Origin: an uncultured Lachnospiraceae bacterium
GTDB taxonomy: Bacteria > Bacillota > Clostridia > Lachnospirales > Lachnospiraceae
Reading direction: 5' to 3'
DNA length: 23,274 nt
NCBI GenBank assembly: GCA_947591115.1
Contig: CANQCX010000004.1
Span: 1 to 23,274 of the forward strand
How positions within the stretch are numbered: the first letter of the stretch is position 1; each line of letters opens with the position of its first letter. The position numbers were made by a program, and so were the translations under genes. The notes beneath the pieces were generated by a model. It was given only the letters and a program-made list of their open reading frames with translations. It had not been told where the DNA came from and made no database searches. This document shows positions 7,023 through 14,946 of the stretch, piece by piece.

Positions 7023-8081
7023 ATGGAAAGAAAAAAAACAAGGGAAGTAAAGATCGGGAACCGTATCATCGGAGGAAACCATCCGATTTTGATTCAGTCG
7101 ATGACAAATACCAGAACGGAGCAGGTTTCGGAAACGGTAAAGCAGATTCAAAAACTGACGCAGGCAGGGTGCGAGATCATCCGCTGCGCGGTGCCGACGA
7201 TGGAAGCGGCAAAAGCGTTGTCCGAGATCAAAAAGCAGATCTCCATTCCGCTGGTAGCGGATATTCATTTTGATTACCGGCTGGCAATCGCCGCGATCGA
7301 ATACGGCGCGGATAAGATCCGCATCAATCCGGGAAACATCGGAGACACCGAACGGGTAAAGGCGGTCGTAGAGGCGGCAAAAGAACGCGGCGTTCCGATT
7401 CGCGTCGGAGTAAACAGCGGTTCTCTGGAAAAAAATCTGGTGGAGAAATACCGCGGGGTTACGGCGGAGGGACTGGCGGAAAGCGCGCTGGACAAGGTGC
7501 ATTTGATCGAGGATATGGGATATGACAATCTGGTGATCAGCATCAAATCCTCGGATGTGCAGATGTGCGTACGCGCGCACGAACTGATTTCCGACAGGAC
7601 GGATCATCCGCTGCATGTAGGAATTACAGAAGCGGGGACGTTTCTAAGCGGCAATATCAAATCCGCAGTCGGACTTGGCATCATTTTAAATCAGGGCATC
7701 GGCGATACCATCCGCGTTTCCCTGACCGGCGATCCGATCGAGGAGATCCGGTCTGCCAAATTGATCCTGCGTACGCTGGGACTGCGCAAGGGCGGAATCG
7801 AGGTCGTATCCTGTCCGACCTGCGGGAGGACGCAGATCGATCTGATCGGACTGGCCAATCAGGTAGAAACGATGGCGGAGGAATTCCCGCTGGATCTAAA
7901 GGTAGCCGTTATGGGGTGCGTGGTAAACGGACCGGGGGAAGCCAAAGAAGCGGATCTGGGCATAGCCGGAGGCATCGGCGAGGGACTGCTGATCAAACAT
8001 GGCGAAATCATCAAAAAAGTACCGGAAAACGAACTGCTTCCGGCGCTGCGGTATGAGTTGGAACACTGGGGTAAAGAATAA
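7023..8081 (+). CDS. ispG: 4-hydroxy-3-methylbut-2-enyl diphosphate synthase (flavodoxin or ferredoxin dependent)
   Basis: 352 aa, the short bacterial form. It reduces MEcPP to HMBPP in the MEP pathway using a [4Fe-4S] cluster. The N-terminal TIM-barrel half contains NHPILIQSMTNTRT and the conserved VADIHFDYRLA and KIRINPGNIG blocks; the C-terminal half holds the cluster Cys residues in SCPTCGRTQIDL (about 262-273) and MGCVVNGPGEAKEADLGIAG (about 296-315). GGGAGAAG upstream of ATG 7023 serves as ribosome binding site. It acts after dxr in the pathway. polC starts 1 bp after the stop. Confidence 0.97.
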   Translation: MERKKTREVKIGNRIIGGNHPILIQSMTNTRTEQVSETVKQIQKLTQAGCEIIRCAVPTMEAAKALSEIKKQISIPLVADIHFDYRLAIAAIEYGADKIRINPGNIGDTERVKAVVEAAKERGVPIRVGVNSGSLEKNLVEKYRGVTAEGLAESALDKVHLIEDMGYDNLVISIKSSDVQMCVRAHELISDRTDHPLHVGITEAGTFLSGNIKSAVGLGIILNQGIGDTIRVSLTGDPIEEIRSAKLILRTLGLRKGGIEVVSCPTCGRTQIDLIGLANQVETMAEEFPLDLKVAVMGCVVNGPGEAKEADLGIAGGIGEGLLIKHGEIIKKVPENELLPALRYELEHWGKE

Positions 8082-8082
8082 T

Positions 8083-11000
8083 ATGACAAAAACGTTTCTG
8101 GAGGTCTTTCCCACGCTCCGTCTGGAAGAGGGAATGGTCTCGCTGCTCAAGACAACAGAAATTACCAAAATAAGTGCGAATTATGACCACAGTCATATTC
8201 GCATTTATTTGCATGCAAAAAGACTGATCGGGAAAAAACAGATCTGGAAATTGGAGCAGGAGATTCAGAACCAGATTTTTGCCCAGAGCGGGGTTTGCGT
8301 CCGGATCATTGAAAAATTTACGCTTTCCTCACAGTATACGCCGCAGAATTTAATGGGAGAGTATCGGGAAAGCATTTTGGACGAGCTGAATGCCTACAGC
8401 GTTTTGGAATACAACCTGCTGAGGAAAGCTAAGATGGAGTTTGACCGTCCGAACCATTTGGTTCTGACTTTGGAAGAAACCGTAATTGCAAAAAATAAAG
8501 CGGAGGAAATCATTTCCTTTTTAGAAAAAGTATTTTGTGAACGGTGCGGAATGGATCTTGCCATTGAAACGGTCTATGTCAAACCGGAGGAAAGCAAATA
8601 CCGGAAAAATGCACAAACGCAAATTCGACTGGAAGTGCAAAACATTCTGGAACGGGCGCATTTGACGCAAAACGCCGCCGAACCCGTCCTTTCGGAACCT
8701 TCGGCAGAAGTGCCGAAACCACAACATCCTGTGGTGGAAAATGAGACAAAATCTACAAATCGTGTAGGCGCAAATTATGCAAAAAATGAGAATAATGACG
8801 GAAATATTGCAAAAAAACACTCCAAATATGAGAAAAAAGGCGAATTCCGTCGAAAATTTGAAAAGGACGCCTACAAAAAATCATCGAATCCGGATGTGAT
8901 CTACGGGCGTGATTTCGAAGAAGAACCGATGGAAATCGATAAAGTAGACGGTCCGATCGGCGAAGTTGTGATACGGGGAAAGATTTTAAATGTCGATACG
9001 CGCGAAATCCGAAACGAAAGAACGATCGTCATCGTGATGCTTACGGATTTTACGGATACGATCGTAATCAAAATGTTTACGCCAAACGATGCTCTTCAGG
9101 AGCTGCTGCAGGAATTGAAAAAAGGCGCTTTTGTCAAGGTAAAGGGCGTTACCACGATCGATAAGTTCGACAGCGATCTGACCATCGGCTCCGTCAGCGG
9201 GATCAAAAAGATCGCGGACTTTACCACGATGCGCATGGATACCAGTCCGGAGAAGCGGGTGGAGCTGCACTGCCACACCAAAATGAGCGACATGGACGGG
9301 GTATCGGACGTAAAGGATATCATCAAACGTGCCATGAAATGGGGACACAAAGCGATCGCCATTACGGATCATGGCAACGTTCAGTCATTTCCGGATGCCA
9401 ACCATGCAGTGCCTCCAGATGCGGATTTTAAGGTTATTTACGGAGTGGAGGCATATCTGGTGGACGACCTGAAAGGGATCGTTACCGACAGCCGCAATCA
9501 GTCGCTGGATGACGCATATGTGGTATTTGATCTGGAAACGACCGGCTTTAGTGCGAAAAGCGATCATATCATCGAGATCGGAGCGGTCAAAGTCGTCGGC
9601 GGAAAAATTACGGAGCGGTTTTCTACGTTTGTCAATCCGAAGGTTCCGATCCCGTTTCGAATCGAGGAGCTGACCTCCATTCGGGACGATATGGTTTCGG
9701 ACGCGCCGGTCATCGAAGAAATTCTGCCGCAGTTTCTGGAATTTTGCAAAGACTGCGTAATGGTAGCGCACAACGCGGATTTTGATATCAGCTTCCTTCG
9801 GGAAAACTGCGGACGGCAGGGGATCCCCTTTTCGCCTACGGTGGTAGATACGGTGGCGCTGGCGCGTTTTCTGCTGCCGAATCAGAGCCGCTTTAAGCTG
9901 GATACGGTTGCAAAGGCGCTGGGGATTTCGTTGGAGCATCATCACAGGGCGGTGGACGACGCCGCCTGTACGGCGGAAATCTTTGTGAAATTTGTGGAAA
10001 TGCTGCATAGCAGGGAGGTTTTTACGCTGGACGAGGTCAACCGTCTGGGAAGTACGTCGGAAGAAATGATCCGAAAGCTCCCGACGTACCATGCGATCAT
10101 TCTGGCTGCCTGTGATCAGGGACGGACGAATTTATATCATCTGGTTTCACAGGCGCATTTGAAATATTATCAAAAACGCCCGCGGATCCCAAAGAGCGCA
10201 TTTTTAAAGTACAGGAACGGTCTTTTGATCGGTTCCGCCTGTGAAGCGGGAGAATTGTACCGCGCCATTTTAAACGATCGGTCGCAGGAGGAAATTTCCC
10301 GCATTGTGGAATTTTACGATTATTTAGAGATCCAGCCGCTGGACAACAATGCCTTTTTGCTCCGCGAGGAGGATTCGCCGGTACATACCAAAGAGGATCT
10401 GATCAACATCAATAAAAAGATCGTGCAGTTGGGCGAGGATTTCCAAAAGCCGGTCGTCGGAACCTGCGACGTGCATTTTCTGGATCCGGAGGACGAAATC
10501 TACCGCCGGATCATTATGGCGGGGTACGGATATAATGACGCGGATCATCAGGCGCCGCTCTATCTGCGTACGACGGAGGAAATGCTGGAGGAATTTTCTT
10601 ATCTGGGAAGCGAAAAAGCGGAGGAGATCGTCATTACGAATCCCAGCCGGATCGCCGATATGTGCGAGCGGATCTCGCCGGTGCGGCCGGATAAATGTCC
10701 GCCGATAATCGAAAATTCGGATCAGATGCTGCGCGACATCTGCTACAAAAAAGCGCATCACATGTACGGGGAGCCGCTTCCGAAGATCGTTCAGGAGAGG
10801 CTGGAGAGGGAATTAAACTCCATCATTTCCAACGGGTACGCCGTCATGTACATCATTGCCCAGAAGCTGGTGTGGAAGTCCAACGAGGACGGATATCTGG
10901 TCGGTTCGCGAGGCTCCGTCGGAAGCTCCTTCGTCGCAACGATGGCGGGAATTACGGAGGTCAATCCGCTTCATGCGCATTATTTGTGCGAAAACTGCAA

Positions 11001-12594
11001 ATACAGCGATTTTGACTCCGAGCTGGTTCTTTCTTATTCCGGAAGAAGCGGCTGCGATATGCCGGATAAGCTGTGCCCGATCTGCGGAAAGCCGCTGAAA
11101 AAAGAAGGCTTTGATATTCCGTTTGAAACGTTTCTGGGTTTCAAAGGAAACAAAGAGCCGGATATCGATCTGAATTTTTCGGGAGAATATCAGAGTAAGG
11201 CGCATAAATACACAGAAGTGATCTTTGGGGAGGGACAGACATATAAAGCCGGCACGATCGGCACGCTGGCGGATAAAACGGCGTTTGGATATGTCAAACA
11301 TTATTTTGAAGATCGCGGCGTACATAAACGAAACTGCGAGATCGACCGGATCGTTCAGGGGTGCGTCGGCGTACGCCGGACGACGGGACAGCATCCGGGA
11401 GGAATCGTGGTGCTTCCGATGGGAGAACAGATCGATACGTTTACACCGGTGCAGCATCCGGCAAACGATATGACGGTCGATATTATTACCACGCATTTTG
11501 ACTATCATTCCATTGACCACAATCTGTTGAAGCTGGATATTCTCGGACACGACGATCCGACCATGATCCGGATGCTTCAGGATCTGACAGGAATCGATCC
11601 GACGACGATTCCGCTGGATGATAAATCGGTCATGTCCTTGTTTCAGGACACCTCCGCGCTTGGCATTACGCCGGAGGACATCGGAGGCTGCAAGCTGGGC
11701 GCGCTCGGAATTCCGGAATTCGGCACCGATTTTGCTATGGGTATGCTGATGGACACGAAGCCGAAGGAATTTTCGGATCTGATCCGGATCGCCGGACTTT
11801 CTCATGGGACGGATGTATGGCTGGGAAATGCGCAGACGCTGATTCAGGAGGGAAAAGCGACCATATCGACGGCAATCTGCACAAGAGACGATATTATGAT
11901 CTATCTCATCAGCATGGGAATGGACAGCGAGGAATCGTTTACCATTATGGAATCGGTGCGGAAAGGAAAAGGCTTAAAGGAAGAATGGGAAAAAGACATG
12001 ATCGCGCATGGCGTACCGGACTGGTATATCTGGTCCTGCAAGAAGATCAAGTACATGTTCCCGAAGGCGCATGCCGCCGCTTATGTAATGATGGCGTGGC
12101 GGATCGCTTACTGCAAAGTGTTTTATCCGCTTGCTTATTACGCCGCTTATTTTTCCATCCGCGCAACCGGCTTCAATTACGAGCTTATGTGTCAGGGAAG
12201 GGAAAAACTGGAGGCATATCTTGCGGATTACCGGAAGCGCAAGGACAGCCTTTCCAAAAGAGAGCAGGACGCCTACAAGGATATGCGTATCGTACAGGAG
12301 ATGTACGCGCGCGGCTTTGAATTCCTGCCGCTGGATATCTACCGCGCCAAGCCGAACCGTTTTCAGATCATTGACGGGAAGCTGATGCCGTCGCTCAATA
12401 CGATTGAAGGCTTGGGGGACAATGCAGCCGTTTCCATAGCGGAAGCGGCAAAAGAAGGGACGTTTTTATCCAAAGACGACTTTCGGGAGCGCACCAAAGT
12501 ATCTAAGACCATTATCGATATGATGAGTGATCTGGAATTATTCGGCGATCTCCCGGAGTCGAATCAGTTGTCGCTGTTTGATTTCGGCGCATAA
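8083..12594 (+). CDS. polC: DNA polymerase III alpha subunit, PolC type, with internal proofreading exonuclease
   Basis: 1503 aa from ATG 8083, which lies 1 bp after the ispG stop. The frame is open further upstream (an ATG at 7999) but that part overlaps ispG and has no family similarity. Order of parts: N-terminal domain (1 to about 200); a Lys/Asn-rich linker (about 200-270); an OB-fold segment (about 285-385, IGEVVIRGKILNVDTREIRN); the PHP domain (from about 390, VELHCHTKMSDMDGVSD, AITDHGN) interrupted by a DEDD exonuclease (about 480-640: DLETTG, VAHNADFDISFL, HHRAVDDA); then the polymerase core with GSRGSVGSSFVATMAGITEVNP (about 940), a Cys4 zinc site (CENC…CPIC, about 968-1003), the catalytic PDIDLNFSGEYQ (about 1026) and GQHPGGIVVLP (about 1102). 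The C-terminus LSLFDFGA resembles a beta-clamp-binding end. PolC is the main replicative polymerase of low-GC Gram-positives. The upstream SD is weak (GGGG 8068-8071), so coupling to ispG is likely. Confidence 0.97.
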   Translation: MTKTFLEVFPTLRLEEGMVSLLKTTEITKISANYDHSHIRIYLHAKRLIGKKQIWKLEQEIQNQIFAQSGVCVRIIEKFTLSSQYTPQNLMGEYRESILDELNAYSVLEYNLLRKAKMEFDRPNHLVLTLEETVIAKNKAEEIISFLEKVFCERCGMDLAIETVYVKPEESKYRKNAQTQIRLEVQNILERAHLTQNAAEPVLSEPSAEVPKPQHPVVENETKSTNRVGANYAKNENNDGNIAKKHSKYEKKGEFRRKFEKDAYKKSSNPDVIYGRDFEEEPMEIDKVDGPIGEVVIRGKILNVDTREIRNERTIVIVMLTDFTDTIVIKMFTPNDALQELLQELKKGAFVKVKGVTTIDKFDSDLTIGSVSGIKKIADFTTMRMDTSPEKRVELHCHTKMSDMDGVSDVKDIIKRAMKWGHKAIAITDHGNVQSFPDANHAVPPDADFKVIYGVEAYLVDDLKGIVTDSRNQSLDDAYVVFDLETTGFSAKSDHIIEIGAVKVVGGKITERFSTFVNPKVPIPFRIEELTSIRDDMVSDAPVIEEILPQFLEFCKDCVMVAHNADFDISFLRENCGRQGIPFSPTVVDTVALARFLLPNQSRFKLDTVAKALGISLEHHHRAVDDAACTAEIFVKFVEMLHSREVFTLDEVNRLGSTSEEMIRKLPTYHAIILAACDQGRTNLYHLVSQAHLKYYQKRPRIPKSAFLKYRNGLLIGSACEAGELYRAILNDRSQEEISRIVEFYDYLEIQPLDNNAFLLREEDSPVHTKEDLININKKIVQLGEDFQKPVVGTCDVHFLDPEDEIYRRIIMAGYGYNDADHQAPLYLRTTEEMLEEFSYLGSEKAEEIVITNPSRIADMCERISPVRPDKCPPIIENSDQMLRDICYKKAHHMYGEPLPKIVQERLERELNSIISNGYAVMYIIAQKLVWKSNEDGYLVGSRGSVGSSFVATMAGITEVNPLHAHYLCENCKYSDFDSELVLSYSGRSGCDMPDKLCPICGKPLKKEGFDIPFETFLGFKGNKEPDIDLNFSGEYQSKAHKYTEVIFGEGQTYKAGTIGTLADKTAFGYVKHYFEDRGVHKRNCEIDRIVQGCVGVRRTTGQHPGGIVVLPMGEQIDTFTPVQHPANDMTVDIITTHFDYHSIDHNLLKLDILGHDDPTMIRMLQDLTGIDPTTIPLDDKSVMSLFQDTSALGITPEDIGGCKLGALGIPEFGTDFAMGMLMDTKPKEFSDLIRIAGLSHGTDVWLGNAQTLIQEGKATISTAICTRDDIMIYLISMGMDSEESFTIMESVRKGKGLKEEWEKDMIAHGVPDWYIWSCKKIKYMFPKAHAAAYVMMAWRIAYCKVFYPLAYYAAYFSIRATGFNYELMCQGREKLEAYLADYRKRKDSLSKREQDAYKDMRIVQEMYARGFEFLPLDIYRAKPNRFQIIDGKLMPSLNTIEGLGDNAAVSIAEAAKEGTFLSKDDFRERTKVSKTIIDMMSDLELFGDLPESNQLSLFDFGA

Positions 12595-12599
12595 CCGTT

Positions 12600-13610
12600 T
12601 TACGCTTTGCCCGGGTGGAAGGCATGGACTTCGCCCGGGTTGGAAACCGGAAAATAAAACATTTCTTTGGTTTCGTAATTAGTAAAGTAAACATAATAAG
12701 AGGTTACGTTGATGTCGGAATAATTGCCTTTGGCAATGATCTGGAATTCGCCGCCGTCGTTTTTGATCCGGCACAGGGCGGAGTCGTCTTTGTCGTAGCG
12801 CTGATAATAGATCGTGCTGCCGTATACATTGTAGAGGTCGATGCTGTCTGTCGTAATCGTCGTCGGATTTTTGAATTCCATGCTGGTATGCACCAGCGCG
12901 TTGTCCTGATCGACGTCCAGATAATAGGCGTTGCTGTTTCCGGTTACGATCGGCTTGTAGCAGTTGCATTCGTAAGCGGCGGAGGAAGTATCCGTTGCCG
13001 TATCGTAGCAGCAGAGGCTTCCGTCCGTCGTGCTGTTATAGTAAAAATACTGTCCAAGCGTACTGCAGGGAAAGATCATCTGATCCAGCAGCTTTTGTTG
13101 TCCGGAGCCGTCGATCTTGATTTTGTAAAGCGTCGAGGCGGTAGCCTCCTCATAGTGCAGATAGTAAATATAATTCCCGATCAAAGAGGCGTAAAAGCAG
13201 GTTCCGTCGTCAAGCACCGCGGCAGTTCCGCCGGAGCGCGGAATACGGCATAGTCCTCTGGTTCCCCGTACAAAATATGAAAAATCCGAAGATTCATTGG
13301 AATAATTGCGGATATAATACACATAGTGGGCGTCGGCATTGATGGAAACCGCAGAATCGTCGCAGAGTTTCTTTAAATTGCTGCCGTCCGGATTCATGGA
13401 ATACAGCCGTCCGTTATCATCCGGATTGGAGAAAAAGACCGTACCGCCGTTTTCGCAGAACAGGCCGGAATTATAGAGATTGCCCGCGGTATTTCCGTTT
13501 ACATACCCCTCGTTCAAACGGATGCGGGTTTGAAAATAATGCACCGCAGAGTATGCGGCGATCCCGAAAACCAGCAGGAACAGGAAGATGGGAAGAAGCT
13601 TCTTTTTCAT
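12600..13610 (-). CDS. Membrane-anchored beta-propeller-like protein (DUF5050 type)
   Basis: 336 aa, function unknown. A basic start MKKKLLPIF leads into one transmembrane helix or uncleaved signal (about 4-24); the rest should be extracellular. It consists of repeated units of about 40-50 residues pairing a Tyr-rich strand with a display-like strand: GRLYSMNPDGSNLKKLC, GLCRIPRSGGTAAVL, STLYKIKIDGSGQQKLL, SALCRIKNDGGEFQII, alternating with YVYYIRN, YIYYLHY, TIYYQRY and YVYFTNY. This fits the DUF5050/TolB-like propeller seen in many clostridial surface proteins; no enzyme motif is visible. The start is ATG 13610, 6-7 nt after AAAGGAGGT; an in-frame ATG 21 bp further upstream (13631) has no SD. 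The gene has its own promoter (13658-13686) and converges on polC with 5 bp between stops. Confidence 0.8.
   Translation of the reverse strand: MKKKLLPIFLFLLVFGIAAYSAVHYFQTRIRLNEGYVNGNTAGNLYNSGLFCENGGTVFFSNPDDNGRLYSMNPDGSNLKKLCDDSAVSINADAHYVYYIRNYSNESSDFSYFVRGTRGLCRIPRSGGTAAVLDDGTCFYASLIGNYIYYLHYEEATASTLYKIKIDGSGQQKLLDQMIFPCSTLGQYFYYNSTTDGSLCCYDTATDTSSAAYECNCYKPIVTGNSNAYYLDVDQDNALVHTSMEFKNPTTITTDSIDLYNVYGSTIYYQRYDKDDSALCRIKNDGGEFQIIAKGNYSDINVTSYYVYFTNYETKEMFYFPVSNPGEVHAFHPGKA
12610..12639. other. Strong hairpin at the polC / beta-propeller convergent junction
   Basis: CCCGGG (12610-12615) pairs with CCCGGG (12634-12639), and inside them GAAG (12618-12621) pairs with CTTC (12629-12632) around a 7-nt loop. 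It begins 16 bp after the polC stop and lies within the last codons of the minus-strand gene. No U-tract follows on either strand, so it is not a textbook intrinsic terminator, but it is the only hairpin I see at this junction. Confidence 0.4.
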
Positions 13611-13657
13611 AGTTACCTCCTTTTGAAACATTGGAAATTTGTGATGATAGTAACAAA

Positions 13658-13686
13658 ATTATAATATTGATAAAGAGAGGATGCAA
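13658..13686 (-). promoter_or_regulatory. Vegetative promoter for the beta-propeller gene
   Basis: Read on the minus strand: TTGCAT (complement of 13681-13686), a 17-bp spacer and a perfect TATAAT (complement of 13658-13663). Transcription would start near 13651, leaving about 40 nt of leader with an AAAGGAGGT site before ATG 13610. The same hexamers and spacing recur in front of the AraC-family gene at 21620-21648. Confidence 0.8.
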
Positions 13687-13693
13687 GGCGGTC

Positions 13694-13722
13694 TTGCCAA
13701 TTTTGCCGGATTGTACTATATT
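13694..13722 (+). promoter_or_regulatory. Vegetative promoter for the pheA-ppk1 operon
   Basis: TTGCCA (13694-13699), a 17-bp spacer and TATATT (13717-13722), each 5/6 to consensus. The -35 is 7 bp from the -35 of the divergent promoter. Predicted transcription start near 13729, which places upstream in-frame ATG codons such as 13681 outside the message. The leader is short, with no room for a T-box or peptide attenuator. Confidence 0.7.
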
Positions 13723-13758
13723 TTTATCAGTAGGATCAGAAAAAAGAAAGGGAAAGTG

Positions 13759-14925
13759 GTGCCTTCGCTTATGAATGCATCATACAAAAAACACATGAAA
13801 GAATTACCGGAATTAAGAGAAGAAATCGACCGTATCGACGATCAGATCGCGGCGCTTTATGAGGAGCGGATGCAGATCGCGGGCGAGGTTGCGGAATATA
13901 AAATAAAAAACGGCAAAAAGGTATTTGACCGGGAGCGGGAGCAGAGTAAGCTGCAGAGCCTTTCCCAAAAGGCAAAGTCAGAATTTACAAGGCTGGGACT
14001 TCTTGAGCTGTTCAAACAGATCATAGCGATGAGCCGTAAGAAGCAGTATCAGCTTTTATGTGAAAACGGGATCGTAGAGAAGCCGGATTTTCAGGAGGAA
14101 GACATCTTTGACACGTCGGGAAAACGGATCGTTTTTCAGGGAGTAGAGGGCGCGTACAGCCAGCAGGCGTTAAAAGAGTTTTTCGGCGAAGACTGCGACA
14201 GCTATCATGTGGAAACGTGGAAGGACGCAATGGAGGAGATCAAAAGCGGCAAGGCGGATTTTGCGGTGCTTCCGATCGAAAATTCTTCCGCCGGAGTCAT
14301 ATCGGAAAATTACGATCTGCTGGCGGCATATGACCATTACATTGTAGGAGAGCAGATCTTAAAGGTAAATCATGCACTTTTGGGACTTCCGGACGCCAGA
14401 CTGGAGCAGATCCGCTGCGTCTACTCGCATCCGCAGGCGCTCATGCAGTGCGGAGCGTATCTCGAGGAGCATCGGGACTGGAAACGGATCAGCCTGAAAA
14501 ATACGGCGGTTGCGGCAAAGAAAATACGGGAAGAGGGGGACGTTTCCCAAGCAGCGATCGCCAGCGGGATTACCGCGGATATTTACGGCTTGAAGGTGCT
14601 TGCCGGCGCCATCCAGAACAATCAGAACAATTCCACGCGGTTTATCATTGTAACCGGCAAAAGGGTGTACAGTCCGAAAGCGGAAAAGATCAGTATCTGC
14701 TTTGAGCTGCCGCATAAGAGCGGTTCGCTGCATCGGGCGCTTTCCCATTTTATCTACAATAACCTGAACATGACCAATATCCAGTCGCGGACGATCCCCG
14801 GAAAAAACTGGGAATATCGTTTCTTTATTGATTTTGAGGGGACGTTTAGCAGCACCTCCGTACAAAACGCGCTCATGGGACTTCGGGAAGAAACGGAATC
14901 CCTGCGTATTTTAGGAACGTATTAA
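13759..14925 (+). CDS. pheA: Bifunctional chorismate mutase / prephenate dehydratase (P-protein)
   Basis: About 388 aa. It turns chorismate into prephenate and then phenylpyruvate, the phenylalanine branch of aromatic amino-acid synthesis. Domains: an AroQ helical chorismate mutase (about 14-105, LREEIDRIDDQIAALYEERM, KVFDREREQ), a prephenate dehydratase (about 124-300, VFQGVEGAYSQQA, VLPIENSSAG, catalytic NSTRF near 292) and a C-terminal ACT domain (about 305-388) with IQSRTIPGKNWEYRFFIDF, an ESRP-like phenylalanine feedback site. The start is uncertain: AAAGGG at 13747-13752 is 6 nt before GTG 13759, while ATG 13771 and ATG 13795 lack an SD; the last would give 376 aa. Start codons before about 13729 are ruled out if the promoter is right. 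A Ppx/GppA-like gene follows after 21 bp. Confidence 0.93.
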   Translation: MPSLMNASYKKHMKELPELREEIDRIDDQIAALYEERMQIAGEVAEYKIKNGKKVFDREREQSKLQSLSQKAKSEFTRLGLLELFKQIIAMSRKKQYQLLCENGIVEKPDFQEEDIFDTSGKRIVFQGVEGAYSQQALKEFFGEDCDSYHVETWKDAMEEIKSGKADFAVLPIENSSAGVISENYDLLAAYDHYIVGEQILKVNHALLGLPDARLEQIRCVYSHPQALMQCGAYLEEHRDWKRISLKNTAVAAKKIREEGDVSQAAIASGITADIYGLKVLAGAIQNNQNNSTRFIIVTGKRVYSPKAEKISICFELPHKSGSLHRALSHFIYNNLNMTNIQSRTIPGKNWEYRFFIDFEGTFSSTSVQNALMGLREETESLRILGTY

Positions 14926-14946
14926 AAAATATAAAGGAGTAAAACT

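Noticed and set aside
7008..7616. Open frame of 202 codons on the minus strand opposite ispG
   Set aside because: Shadow of ispG; no start signal and no recognisable protein.
7999..8082. N-terminal extension of PolC from ATG 7999
   Set aside because: These 28 codons overlap the ispG end in another frame and show no family similarity; ATG 8083 directly after the ispG stop is the better start.
9385..10092. Open frame of 235 codons on the minus strand opposite the PolC exonuclease
   Set aside because: Antisense to highly conserved exonuclease motifs; composition rich in Arg, His and Ile without domains.
10813..11805. Open frame of 330 codons on the minus strand opposite polC
   Set aside because: It lies wholly within the conserved polymerase core, has no ribosome binding site or family motif, and reads as the reverse-strand shadow of polC codon use.
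12615..13253. Open frame of 212 codons on the plus strand inside the beta-propeller gene
   Set aside because: Antisense to a gene with promoter, SD, signal sequence and repeats; the plus-strand product has no features.
13723..13758. T-box or peptide attenuator in front of pheA
   Set aside because: Only about 30 nt lie between the predicted transcription start and the start codon, too short for either.
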